Source: an uncultured Alistipes sp.
GTDB taxonomy: Bacteria; Bacteroidota; Bacteroidia; Bacteroidales; Rikenellaceae
Direction: 5' to 3'
NCBI GenBank assembly: GCA_904502005.1
Contig: CAJGDC010000009.1
Coordinates: 1-43,777, forward strand
DNA: 43,777 nt
The notes under the pieces are model-generated. The model did not search any database and was not told where the DNA came from. It saw only the letters and a list, made by a program, of their open reading frames with translations. Below, piece by piece: positions 24,948-33,332 of this stretch; position 1 is the stretch's first letter, and every line of letters starts with the position of its first letter. The translations under genes were made by a program, and so were the position numbers.

Positions 24948-26531
24948 ATGAAGAGACTATTTAGTTTTGTCGTAGCTACAGCCCTGACACTATCAGCCTC
25001 GGCTCAGATAGCATTGGGCGAGAAGGGCGGAGTCATCTCTGGAAGCCTTGAGAGTAATAATATCATCTACTTTAACGATAAAGCGCTCTCAACACCTGCT
25101 CCAGAGGATCACTTTGGTGCTAATGACTATCTCAAGGTAGACTATACTGTAGACCGCTTCTCTGCAGGTATTCAATTTGAAACATATCTGCCAGCTCTGC
25201 AGGGTTATGAGATTGGTCAGTATGGCAAAGAGTACAAGGTGCTTGTGCCGATGATATTTGCGCAGTGGCAGGATAAGAGCTACTCTGTGACAGTGGGTAA
25301 TATGTACGAGCAGTTTGGTAACGGCCTTATTTTCCGCAGCTTTGAGGACCGCCAGCTTGGTTTTAACAACTCGATCCTCGGTGCAAGAGTTACCTATAGT
25401 CTTGGAGACTATTTCGCTGTTAAGGCTATCTATGGTCGTCCACGCCTCTATACAAACTACCAGACCGGATGGGCTGGCGGTGCCGATTTGAGCCTCTCAC
25501 TTGGCGATATGTTCGGCATGACTAAGGGTGCGCTATTTGTTGAGGGTAGCTATGTGAATCGCTACGAGAAGGTGGGTAATGTTGCTGCAGATAATCTGCT
25601 CAATATGTACTCTGCTCGCCTTAACTTTGACTACTCGGGCTTTACCTTCCGTGGTGAGTATGTAGGCAAGGGTAAGGACTGTACCCAGCGCGGCAATAAG
25701 GGCTGGGCTGGCTATGGCGAGGTAGGTTGGGCAGGTAAGGGCTTTAGCTTTACCGGTTCGGCGCGTGCGTTGAGCTATATGCTTACCCCACTTGCTGCCG
25801 ATGGTGCAGGTACAGGCAATACACTCAACTTCTTGCCTGCAATGACACGCCAGTATACATATATGCTTGCAAACCTCAATCCTTATCAGGTAAATGCTGA
25901 GGGTGAGATTGGTGGTCAGGTAGATTTCTACTATACCTATCGTAGCAAGAGCAACCGCTACCGCTACTGGAACTTCCACGCAAACTACTCTACTTACTAC
26001 ACACTGCGTCATGATCAGAGCAAGAGCGGTAACCGCGAGCGTCTGTGGCAGGATTTTAACGTTGATGTTACTCGCCAGTGGTCTAAGAAACTCAAGACTA
26101 CAGTTCTATACTCTTTCCAGGAGTGGAATCCAACTCATGGCTACCATCACCGCACCTATGTGTCAAATATCTTTGTTGCCGATGTGCAGTACAAGTTTGA
26201 CCGTAAGAAGTCTCTGCGTGTAGAGGCCCAGTACCTACTCTCTGGTGAGTATGAGGGCGACTGGGTTGCAGGTTTGGTTGAGTTTAACCTTGCACCAAAG
26301 TGGAGCTTCTTTGTAAGCGATATGTACAACCTTGGCCGTACAGATAAAAATGGCGTGTTTAAGGGTACAGAGAAGAACTACTACTCTGTAGGTGGTAGCT
26401 ATACTATTCAGCGAGTTCGTATTCAGTTGAGCTATGGCCGCAACCGCGCAGGATTTATCTGCTCAGGTGGTGTATGTCGCTACTCTCCAGAGTATAACGG
26501 AATTAACATTGCTCTAACCGCTTCATTCTAA
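24948..26531 (+). CDS. DUF6029-like outer-membrane beta-barrel protein
   Basis: A 527-residue exported protein: signal peptide MKRLFSFVVATALTLSASAQ, then repeated amphipathic strands rich in Tyr, Trp and Gly, ending in the aromatic C-terminus NIALTASF typical of outer-membrane barrels. GNMYEQFGNGLIFRSFEDR near residue 120 is, from memory, a hallmark of the Bacteroidetes DUF6029 family. The frame also allows ATG 24942, two codons earlier. It lies just after an intercistronic hairpin and 4 nt before the Omp28-type gene, so the two are coupled. It may be the membrane anchor or channel of the three-gene system. Confidence 0.78.
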   Translation: MKRLFSFVVATALTLSASAQIALGEKGGVISGSLESNNIIYFNDKALSTPAPEDHFGANDYLKVDYTVDRFSAGIQFETYLPALQGYEIGQYGKEYKVLVPMIFAQWQDKSYSVTVGNMYEQFGNGLIFRSFEDRQLGFNNSILGARVTYSLGDYFAVKAIYGRPRLYTNYQTGWAGGADLSLSLGDMFGMTKGALFVEGSYVNRYEKVGNVAADNLLNMYSARLNFDYSGFTFRGEYVGKGKDCTQRGNKGWAGYGEVGWAGKGFSFTGSARALSYMLTPLAADGAGTGNTLNFLPAMTRQYTYMLANLNPYQVNAEGEIGGQVDFYYTYRSKSNRYRYWNFHANYSTYYTLRHDQSKSGNRERLWQDFNVDVTRQWSKKLKTTVLYSFQEWNPTHGYHHRTYVSNIFVADVQYKFDRKKSLRVEAQYLLSGEYEGDWVAGLVEFNLAPKWSFFVSDMYNLGRTDKNGVFKGTEKNYYSVGGSYTIQRVRIQLSYGRNRAGFICSGGVCRYSPEYNGINIALTASF

Positions 26532-26535
26532 TGCT

Positions 26536-27984
26536 ATGAGAAAGTTTATATATGCTTTGGTTGCACTTTTGGCAATCTTTACAACCACCTCGTGCCTCTA
26601 TGGTGTAGGTACAGATGAGGGTATGGATATTGAAGATACTTCAGGCTTTAAGGTTGAGGTGTCAGCAACAGTAATCTCGGCAAATGGCGAGGATGCAGCA
26701 CTTTTCCGTGCACTATATAATGGCGAGGATGTGACTTCAGAGGCAACGCTCTACAATAATGCTACTGACGAGCCTTATGAGAGCATGAGCTTTACTACTG
26801 AATTGGCTGGCCCATATCAGTTCTATGTTGTCTGGGGTGAGCATCGTAGTGATGTTATAAGAGTTACGGCTATTACTCCTATGGACCTCTCTGATAAGGA
26901 TGAGCAGGGCCTCTCTGTTACCCTCTCTACAAACCTTGTTCAGGTAGCTAAGCAGTCTGCAGCCTTTATTGTCCGCTATGATGGTAAGGTGCTTGAGCCG
27001 GCAGAGATGGCGAAAGTAAAGATTTACAATGCAGAGAATGATAATGGCGTGGCTCTTGATAAGATTGCTGTTGTCTATAATGATAAGGAGTATGTCCTTC
27101 CTGCATATACCGCAAGCAAGAGTGGTGCAAAGAGCTTCTGGGTTGGCTATAAGACCAAGAATACTCGTGAGACTCCTGTTACTATCACAGCAGTAGCTAC
27201 AGAGATACCATCACGACCTGTGGACTCTGAGCCTGCAAATACTGACTTTGTTCACCGTGTGCTCTTTACGCAGCTTACTGGTACTTGGTGTGGTTGGTGC
27301 CCTAACATGATTGAGGCATTCCACTATATGTTTGAGGATGAACAGTACAAGGATAAGTTTGTGCATACAGCTGTTCATGGTGGTGACAAATTTAGCCTTA
27401 CCCTGCCTAATGGACGCGACCTTGCATCTATTCTTAACACCTCTGGAGGTTATCCTTACGCTATTACAAACCTAACATATGGTCTTAATACCAATAATAG
27501 TATTGAGGGTAATATTGGCGCGATTATGGGTGCTATTGAGAGCCATCTAAAGACTCCGGCTCATGCAGGTATTGCTGCTCGTACATCGCTCAAGGATAAT
27601 ATGCTTCTTGTGCGTACATCTGTAAAGGTTAATCAGGATGGCGAGTACTTTGTTGGCGCTTGGCTTGTTGAGAGTGGTCTCTACGCTCAGCAGAGTAATT
27701 ATACAGATCTTAAGGCTGACTATCTCGATATTCACGAGAATGTGGTGCGCATCGCAGACTCTAACCCTTCAGGCTCAAACTTCATGGGCTACTCTTTGGG
27801 TCATATTGTAAAGGGTGAGAGCTCTGACTACCTCTTTGTTATGGAGCTTGATCGTAGCTGGAAGGTTGAGAATTGCCACTTGGTGCTCTTCGTCTCAACT
27901 ATGTCTCAGAATCAGCAGGTGCTGACAAATGTTGTTAAGACCACCTCGCTCACCTCTGGCGTAGAGTTTGAGTATAAGAAGTAA
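26536..27984 (+). CDS. Omp28-related lipoprotein with thioredoxin-like CGWC motif
   Basis: A 482-residue lipoprotein with its lipobox at C20 (FTTTSC) and an acidic stretch just after it (TDEGMDIED), which resembles a surface-export signal of Bacteroidetes lipoproteins. Residues about 35-225 form beta-sandwich domains. At 247-258 is LTGTWCGWCPNM, a thioredoxin-type C252-G-W-C255 site that begins the Omp28 domain, which runs to the C-terminus. The family is known as a surface antigen, first described in Porphyromonas. It starts 4 nt after the DUF6029-type gene and ends at a strong terminator. A thiol-redox role at the surface is inferred from the CxxC. Confidence 0.85.
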   Translation: MRKFIYALVALLAIFTTTSCLYGVGTDEGMDIEDTSGFKVEVSATVISANGEDAALFRALYNGEDVTSEATLYNNATDEPYESMSFTTELAGPYQFYVVWGEHRSDVIRVTAITPMDLSDKDEQGLSVTLSTNLVQVAKQSAAFIVRYDGKVLEPAEMAKVKIYNAENDNGVALDKIAVVYNDKEYVLPAYTASKSGAKSFWVGYKTKNTRETPVTITAVATEIPSRPVDSEPANTDFVHRVLFTQLTGTWCGWCPNMIEAFHYMFEDEQYKDKFVHTAVHGGDKFSLTLPNGRDLASILNTSGGYPYAITNLTYGLNTNNSIEGNIGAIMGAIESHLKTPAHAGIAARTSLKDNMLLVRTSVKVNQDGEYFVGAWLVESGLYAQQSNYTDLKADYLDIHENVVRIADSNPSGSNFMGYSLGHIVKGESSDYLFVMELDRSWKVENCHLVLFVSTMSQNQQVLTNVVKTTSLTSGVEFEYKK

Positions 27985-28000
27985 TCAGATTACTCGTAAC

Positions 28001-28038
28001 AAAATTACACCCCTCTAACACTAGAGGGGTGTAATTTT
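28001..28038. terminator. Bidirectional terminator with 17-bp perfect stem
   Basis: AAAATTACACCCCTCTA pairs perfectly with TAGAGGGGTGTAATTTT around ACAC. It separates the convergent Omp28-type gene and the exported FAD oxidoreductase gene. Confidence 0.92.
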
Positions 28039-28061
28039 ATATAATATATATGTATATGGTA

Positions 28062-29468
28062 TTAAATTATCGCACCGAGGCCACGCACGGTCTCTACGAG
28101 GGTTTTGGTGTCAATTTGGTGAACGGTCTGGTTGTTGGCAACGCACTGAGCTGCCGCTGCACCTGCTGCCTGACCGGTACCCATACAGCTTGCCATAACG
28201 CGTAGGGAGGCAAGTGCCTGGCGGTCTGTTGAGATACATCTACCTGCCACAAGTAGGTTAGGGTAGTCGGGGGCTATAAGGGCACGATATGGCACATAGG
28301 CCGGTTTCTCAAGGTCTATGCGTACCTGACTGGTGCCTTTGCTGGCGTGGATGTCAATAGGGTGTATGCCTCGTGAAATGCTATCTTCGTACTGGAATGC
28401 CGATACATATTCGTCGGCAGTAACGGTATGCACACCTAATATACGGCGCGACTCGCGAATACCGGCCTGTGGCGCTGTAGAGGCAACGTAGCAATTCTTA
28501 AACTCCTTGAAATTCTCATTCAGCAACTTAGTAAAGGTGAAGATATCTTCACGTAGCTGACACTCTGTAGCTGTAAAGTTGCGGTTGTCTGTTGAGTCGG
28601 CGGCACGACGGGTCATATTGACAGCTACGCTACCGCGATGCATAACATTGTTAAACCAAGGGCCTCCGAAGTCAGGCATCTCTACACCTGCAGCCTTCAT
28701 AGCAAGTAACTTCTCGCGCACCGGACGGCACTGGCTAGGTCCGTTAATTCCATTGTGGTACATGCACTTGTTGAGCAGTTCGCTATCTGTATCAACACCC
28801 GAGAGAATAAAGCAGAAAGATGATGGCTGAAGTTCCCCATCTGGGTTTGACTGCATAGGTACCTGAGCCATGTAGGCGAGGTCGCCATCACCGGTACAAT
28901 CAATAAATGTCTTGCCTACGATAGTCTCCAAGCCGTTCTTGTTCTCTATAATAACCGAGTGGATACTCTTGCCATCCATCTGGCAGCCCACCATTGCAGA
29001 GTGCATATATAGCTCAACGCCAGCCTCAAGCACCATACGCTGACAGCAGAGCTTGTAGAGCTCAATGTCAAAGTCTACATTCGCCTTTGGCCACTCAATA
29101 AAGGCGCCGCCCATGCTCTCCAATCGCTGAACAAACTCCCATGGAACACCACCGATAACAAGCTCGTTGTTCTTTGCAAAGACGCTTATCGGAGCGACAT
29201 AGCCAATTGTCGCCATGCCACCAAGAAAGCCGTAACGCTCAATAAGAGCAACCTTTGCACCCTGGCGAGCTGCAGTAATCGCAGCGATAAAACCTGCGGG
29301 ACCTCCGCCAATAACAACCACGTCGTATGAGCCAACTGTTGGGGCGAGTTTGCGAAGCTCCTCCTGCTCCTGACTGCTGTCACAAGAGATAAGATTTGGC
29401 GCAACAGCTATAGCCGCTAAGCCGGCCACTGCACGCTTAAGGAATAATTTTCGTGAGATTTTCTCCAT
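28062..29468 (-). CDS. Exported FAD-dependent oxidoreductase (PF12831 type)
   Basis: A 468-residue flavoprotein, paralogous to the hut-linked one. Residues 1-29 carry SRKLFLKR, a near-Tat motif with RK in place of RR, a hydrophobic stretch, and a lipobox at C29 (NLISC) followed by an acidic DSSQEQEE. The FAD motif GGGPAG is at 54-59, with ALIERYGFLGGMATIGYV, CTGDGDLAYM and VAGRCIST plus RVMASCMGTGQAAG. A folded flavoprotein on a lipid anchor suggests a periplasmic or surface enzyme. The promoter at 29488-29519 is its own. The substrate is unknown. Whether this bacterium has a Tat system cannot be judged from the window. Confidence 0.84.
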   Translation of the reverse strand: MEKISRKLFLKRAVAGLAAIAVAPNLISCDSSQEQEELRKLAPTVGSYDVVVIGGGPAGFIAAITAARQGAKVALIERYGFLGGMATIGYVAPISVFAKNNELVIGGVPWEFVQRLESMGGAFIEWPKANVDFDIELYKLCCQRMVLEAGVELYMHSAMVGCQMDGKSIHSVIIENKNGLETIVGKTFIDCTGDGDLAYMAQVPMQSNPDGELQPSSFCFILSGVDTDSELLNKCMYHNGINGPSQCRPVREKLLAMKAAGVEMPDFGGPWFNNVMHRGSVAVNMTRRAADSTDNRNFTATECQLREDIFTFTKLLNENFKEFKNCYVASTAPQAGIRESRRILGVHTVTADEYVSAFQYEDSISRGIHPIDIHASKGTSQVRIDLEKPAYVPYRALIAPDYPNLLVAGRCISTDRQALASLRVMASCMGTGQAAGAAAAQCVANNQTVHQIDTKTLVETVRGLGAII

Positions 29469-29487
29469 AGTACTTGCAAAATTTTAC

Positions 29488-29519
29488 CAAAGTTAGCGCT
29501 TATTTGGCGAATTTTCAAG
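29488..29519 (-). promoter_or_regulatory. Promoter of the exported FAD oxidoreductase gene
   Basis: On the minus strand, CTTG at 29519-29516, a 20-nt spacer and TAACTTTG at 29495-29488 match the Bacteroidetes consensus with one -33 mismatch. The leader is about 14 nt. Confidence 0.65.
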
Positions 29520-29560
29520 AGTATGATGGAAAATTATCAACATAAAATGGTGAAAATTCG

Positions 29561-29592
29561 CTTGTAAAAACAGCAAAATACAACTATCTTTG
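29561..29592 (+). promoter_or_regulatory. Promoter of the NifX/DUF4405/rubredoxin unit
   Basis: CTTG at 29561-29564, a 20-nt spacer and TATCTTTG at 29585-29592. The start codon begins only 4 nt after the -7 element, so transcription probably starts at or next to the A of the ATG, giving a leaderless message. Confidence 0.7.
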
Positions 29593-29596
29593 CTGT

Positions 29597-29956
29597 ATGA
29601 AAATAGCTATACCAACTAGAGAGGGGTTGATTGACAACCATTTTGGTCATTGTGACCACTATACTATCTACACTGTAGAGGATGGTAAAATTATCGAATC
29701 ACAAACGCTGCCATCGCCGCAAGGTTGTGGTTGCAAGTCTAATATAGCATCGGTGCTGGAGCAGATGGGTGTTACAGTTATGCTTGCAGGAAGCATGGGT
29801 GAGGGTGCGAAGAACAAGTTAGAAGGTCACAATATTCGTGTAATTCGTGGCTGTAGCGGAGCTGTAGAGGCTGTGGCAGAGGCTTTTCTTAAGGGTTTTG
29901 TCTTTGACTCAGGTGTTGGTTGCGTGGCGCATGAGTGTGGAGAGCATAAACATTAG
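29597..29956 (+). CDS. NifB/NifX-like dinitrogenase iron-molybdenum cofactor family protein
   Basis: A 119-residue soluble protein of the NifX/NafY/DinI-like fold (PF02579), which carries iron-sulfur or Fe-Mo-S clusters. Recognisable segments are IPTREGLIDNHFGHCDHY, QGCGCKSN near 45, MLAGSMGEGAKNKL near 61-75 and a Cys/His-rich tail (GCVAHECGEHKH). No nitrogen-fixation genes are present, so a general iron-sulfur carrier role is more likely. It starts right behind its promoter. The DUF4405-type gene follows after 4 nt and rubredoxin after that, so the three form a small redox unit. Confidence 0.9.
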   Translation: MKIAIPTREGLIDNHFGHCDHYTIYTVEDGKIIESQTLPSPQGCGCKSNIASVLEQMGVTVMLAGSMGEGAKNKLEGHNIRVIRGCSGAVEAVAEAFLKGFVFDSGVGCVAHECGEHKH

Positions 29957-29960
29957 GATT

Positions 29961-30296
29961 ATGAATAGAATGAGGACCAATATCATCATCGACTGCTTGA
30001 TGCTCTTGTCATTTGCAGTGATGAGTTTTTCTGGCTTTGTATTGCAGATGCGCAGAGTCTTTTTTGCCAATCGTAGCCCATTTATGGGTATGAGCCGCCA
30101 TGTGTGGTCGGATATTCACCTTTGGTCAGCTATTGTGGTAATTGTATTGTTGGTGTTGCACCTTATACTGCATTGGAAGGCGGTAGATGGTTGGTTTAAG
30201 AAGAGTGTACCGAATAGAAAATTGAGATATTTTATCTACTTTTTACTTGCAATAGTAACTCTGGCAACATTTGTGCCTTGGTTCTTTGCGATATAA
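29961..30296 (+). CDS. DUF4405-like membrane protein
   Basis: A 111-residue inner-membrane protein with three hydrophobic helices at about 8-30, 53-70 and 88-110. The histidines H47, H53, H67 and H71 lie on or next to the second helix, in a layout seen in small b-type cytochromes. From memory it fits the DUF4405 family, which is related to cytochrome b561-like domains. The frame is open upstream inside the NifX-like gene, but ATG 29961 gives a natural start 4 nt after that stop. Heme binding and electron transfer to the neighbouring rubredoxin are inferred. Confidence 0.75.
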   Translation: MNRMRTNIIIDCLMLLSFAVMSFSGFVLQMRRVFFANRSPFMGMSRHVWSDIHLWSAIVVIVLLVLHLILHWKAVDGWFKKSVPNRKLRYFIYFLLAIVTLATFVPWFFAI

Positions 30297-30315
30297 TTAA
30301 CTTAAAACTAGAACT

Positions 30316-30480
30316 ATGAAAAAGTATCGTTGTACAGTATGTGCGTGGGTTTACGACCCTGAGGTTGGTGACCCCGATAGTGGTATCGCTGCAGGAACAG
30401 CCTTTGAGGATATTCCTCAGGATTGGGTTTGTCCACTCTGCGGTGTTGGTAAGGAGGATTTTGAGCTTGTAGAGGAGTAG
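30316..30480 (+). CDS. Rubredoxin
   Basis: A 54-residue electron-transfer protein carrying a single iron bound by four cysteines: C6-T-V-C9 and C39-P-L-C42. The family residues between them are present (YDPEVGDPDSGI, GTAFEDIPQDWVCPLCG). The length is that of classical rubredoxins. It lies 19 nt after the DUF4405-type gene. In anaerobes rubredoxin usually passes electrons to oxygen- or peroxide-reducing enzymes, none of which are encoded nearby. Confidence 0.96.
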   Translation: MKKYRCTVCAWVYDPEVGDPDSGIAAGTAFEDIPQDWVCPLCGVGKEDFELVEE

Positions 30481-30503
30481 TGACTATTCCTACAAGTAAG
30501 TAA

Positions 30504-30534
30504 ACTGGGCTGACTAAATTTTAGTCAGCCCAGT
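30504..30534. terminator. Bidirectional hairpin after rubredoxin
   Basis: ACTGGGCTGACTAA pairs with TTAGTCAGCCCAGT around a short AT loop. It lies between the convergent rubredoxin and clostripain-like genes. There is no long T-run, but the stem is strong. Confidence 0.8.
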
Positions 30535-30551
30535 GTCGTATTAATTGCGAC

Positions 30552-32594
30552 TTAGTGTGTTGCCTTATACCATGCGGTAGTTTGCCAGTCGTCGCGATAT
30601 GCAGAAGCGGTGTTAAGCATTATTGGTGCAGAGGTGGTAAGACCGCTATAGAAGGTTATTGGGTTTGCCTTGTTGTTATACGCGGAGTAGAAGCTCTTTG
30701 TGTGGTGCTGTCCTGACAATGTACGAGATAGCTGGTCAGTAAAGGCTTTTACAGCGTTACTGTCTGTGCAACTCTGTGTGATATAGTCCTCAATATCGAA
30801 GAATATATGTGTAGGGTTGCGTGATGAACTAACACCATCGTAAACCTGTATCGTCTCCGGGTCTATATCCTTCATGTGCATATTGGTCTGCTTAACGCAC
30901 TGAGCCAGAGCTTCAAGCTCTTTGCAGTTGATAACCGCCGAGCACGCAGAGGAGTATATTCCACTCTGTGTTTTCTTGTAATACTCTACAAAGGTCTCAG
31001 CAGCGCTATCAAGGCGCTCCTTGAGTGGAGTGTTGCTGACCATTATCGGAATCATCTCAGTGTATGGCATACCTGCAGCCATAACCTCGCAAGGTGAGGC
31101 TAAAATATAGTCTGTAACATTTTTAAGGTCGTAGGCACTCTCAACATTTGACATATAGCAGACATCAAATATCATATAATTAAGGTGTACACCTGTGCTG
31201 GCAATCGCCTGAGCTACCTCTGTTGTATTTAGCTGTGTGGATGTATTGTCACCAATATGTCGTACCATCGCAGCTCCAGGGGCAGGCATCCATATTCGCT
31301 CCTCGATGGCAGCCTGGAAGGTTGTCATGCCGGTGTTGCTCTCGACTTTAGGAATCCAACCCTTGCCGTGCGAGCCGATGTAGAGACCATATTCGGTTGC
31401 TGGTGCCGCAGCTACGAGATTTTTCATGATTGTAGCGAGCATCTGCTCGTTGTAGATGGCTGGTAGTTCGTAGTCGGCAATGTGCTCACGCAGAACACTC
31501 TTAAGACCGCTGTCGTAATAAATCTCAAACATTGAGCCTCTGGTCGTACTATTCTGCAAGAATACAATTACACGACTATTGTCAAGTAAACCCTTTGAAG
31601 CCACGCTCTCCACCATGGTAAGGTTGCTCTGAAAGTAATTCTTAAGGCTTGTGCCCAAGAAGTAGAATAGTAGGGCGTGGTCAGCCCTCTCTTTGCGTTG
31701 CCAAACTTCAATGCTTGCTTTGCACGCAGGATTGTCTTTGAGTGTTATAGTTAACTCTGCAATCTTACGCTCCTTGTTGCTACTATTACGCTCCTTGGAT
31801 TGTAGAATTAGGCTCTGCCCATCACCTCGTGTAGCGGTAAGAAGAGTCGAAGAGCTTGAAACGGTGAAATCAAATGGCGTGTTGATATTTAGAACCTTAG
31901 TAGCCTCTGCTGTGCCGTTGATTAGTATTCTGCTACAGTCAAAGGTTATGGCGGACTTCTGAATCACAGCAATCTTACCCTCTAGGCGCTGTCCGTTCAC
32001 CTTAAAACCGATATATCCGGCTCTATTAGGAGCAGCCGTGAGGTTATCCTTTGTTGCGCTGACGGAGATGCTATACTTGTTTGTGCCAGCGGATTTTGCC
32101 TTTGTGCAGAGAATATCTCCCTCAGTAATCACCTCAAAGTCACTACTCTTGCACTCAAATGTTATATTTGTGGCTTTGCCTTGCTCCGCAGCTATAGATA
32201 TAGACTCTTGGTACTGCTCATCAAGGATTATCAGAGGCTTCTGGTGCGCCTCAATACCAGTAAAACGGGTGCGTGAGAGGCGGATAACCACATCGCCAAG
32301 TTTGCGAGTTTGAAGTGTTAGATTGGCATCCTTGACAGTAGCGGTAATTGTCACCTTGTCTGTCGCTTCACCACTTGCGGGGCTGTATTCAACTCCTGGG
32401 GTATCAAGAATCTCCCATGCGAGCTTTGAACTTATCGAAAAGCTTGATTGAGAGCCAGCCTCACCATCAAAGTTGAGAGTGCTGTTTGTAACTCCGCTAA
32501 GTATTGATAGTGAGTCATTTGGTACAGGTTCTACGGGGTTACAAGCCGCGCAAATAAGTGTTAGTAGAAGTGTGTATAGTGAAAAACGTTTCAT
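30552..32594 (-). CDS. Clostripain-like (C11) cysteine protease lipoprotein
   Basis: A 680-residue lipoprotein with lipobox C18 (ICAAC). Residues about 30-300 hold BACON-like beta-sandwich repeats (LAWEILDT, SGEATDKVTITATV, TRFTGIEAH). The C-terminal part, about 305-670, is a peptidase C11 domain with catalytic H409 (YIGSHGKGW) and C479 (IFDVCYMSNVE). C11 enzymes cleave after Arg or Lys and usually self-process. An internal Lys/Arg-rich stretch at 297-304 (VWQRKERA) just before the catalytic domain could be such a site. It is the last gene of the ligA-dapA unit, 3 nt after the DUF4919-type gene. Confidence 0.88.
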   Translation of the reverse strand: MKRFSLYTLLLTLICAACNPVEPVPNDSLSILSGVTNSTLNFDGEAGSQSSFSISSKLAWEILDTPGVEYSPASGEATDKVTITATVKDANLTLQTRKLGDVVIRLSRTRFTGIEAHQKPLIILDEQYQESISIAAEQGKATNITFECKSSDFEVITEGDILCTKAKSAGTNKYSISVSATKDNLTAAPNRAGYIGFKVNGQRLEGKIAVIQKSAITFDCSRILINGTAEATKVLNINTPFDFTVSSSSTLLTATRGDGQSLILQSKERNSSNKERKIAELTITLKDNPACKASIEVWQRKERADHALLFYFLGTSLKNYFQSNLTMVESVASKGLLDNSRVIVFLQNSTTRGSMFEIYYDSGLKSVLREHIADYELPAIYNEQMLATIMKNLVAAAPATEYGLYIGSHGKGWIPKVESNTGMTTFQAAIEERIWMPAPGAAMVRHIGDNTSTQLNTTEVAQAIASTGVHLNYMIFDVCYMSNVESAYDLKNVTDYILASPCEVMAAGMPYTEMIPIMVSNTPLKERLDSAAETFVEYYKKTQSGIYSSACSAVINCKELEALAQCVKQTNMHMKDIDPETIQVYDGVSSSRNPTHIFFDIEDYITQSCTDSNAVKAFTDQLSRTLSGQHHTKSFYSAYNNKANPITFYSGLTTSAPIMLNTASAYRDDWQTTAWYKATH

Positions 32595-32597
32595 GCT

Positions 32598-33332
32598 CTA
32601 TTTATATTCTCTCGGTTTGAGGTTGTTAAACTGCCAAGTGCGCTCACGCTTAAAGGTGTAGTCGTCAGGCTTGTTCCAGTAGACACGACTGTAATCAAAG
32701 TAGAAGCCCTTGAGCTTCTCTTTTGGAACTTCAAATGGTATAAACTCCACATTTCGGCTGATAATCTTACCTTTGCGCTGATTCCAACCCTTAGCGGCTA
32801 TAAAATCTACACCATGCGAGAAGAAGATGATATGCATCGGCTCCTTCTCCTTAGCTCCGGTGCCTGAAGCGGCTATTGTGCGCAGTATAGCGGCAAGGTG
32901 GTCTGCGTATATCTTCTCACGAGTGCTGTCACCAGCCGTTCCATATGCATATGCCATAATGTTGAGCAACTTTGGCGAGAATGGGTCTAACTCCATAGCC
33001 TCACTGCATGCGGCAATAAGTTGGTCAATATCTACTACTGAAGGCGTGTCAATGGCTATGCGAGCCATGATATTCTGCACTTTGGTCATACCGGGATTAT
33101 CGTTCAGAGGACGATATGCCGCCTGATATGCGTAGCCGTAGTAGAGGTAGTGATACTGCTCATCGGTAAGTGGCTCGCCAGCCTTGTAACGCATCATCAG
33201 ATTGGGGTAATAGAACTCTGAATTGCTGTCGTTTATGGCGGCAAAAATCTTGTCGTTATCTGGTACTTCGGCTACTGCGGTTAGTGAAATAAGTGCTGCG
33301 CAGAGCAGAATAAGTAGCTGCTTAAGACTCAT
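32598..33332 (-). CDS. DUF4919-like secreted protein
   Basis: A 244-residue protein with a Sec signal peptide (MSLKQLLILLCAALISLTAVA). The middle (about 45-150) is helical and repeat-like (YHYLYYGYAYQ, AMELDPFSPKLLNIMAYAYG), resembling a TPR, while the C-terminal part is beta-rich (IISRNVEFIPFEVP, GFYFDYSRVYWN). This fits the Bacteroidetes DUF4919 family as I remember it, with unknown function. Its start overlaps the dapA stop by 11 nt, and the C11 protease gene starts 3 nt after its stop. Confidence 0.75.
   Translation of the reverse strand: MSLKQLLILLCAALISLTAVAEVPDNDKIFAAINDSNSEFYYPNLMMRYKAGEPLTDEQYHYLYYGYAYQAAYRPLNDNPGMTKVQNIMARIAIDTPSVVDIDQLIAACSEAMELDPFSPKLLNIMAYAYGTAGDSTREKIYADHLAAILRTIAASGTGAKEKEPMHIIFFSHGVDFIAAKGWNQRKGKIISRNVEFIPFEVPKEKLKGFYFDYSRVYWNKPDDYTFKRERTWQFNNLKPREYK

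Noticed and set aside
29597..29956. Nitrogen fixation gene
   Set aside because: The NifX-like fold is shared by general iron-sulfur carriers, and no nif genes are nearby.
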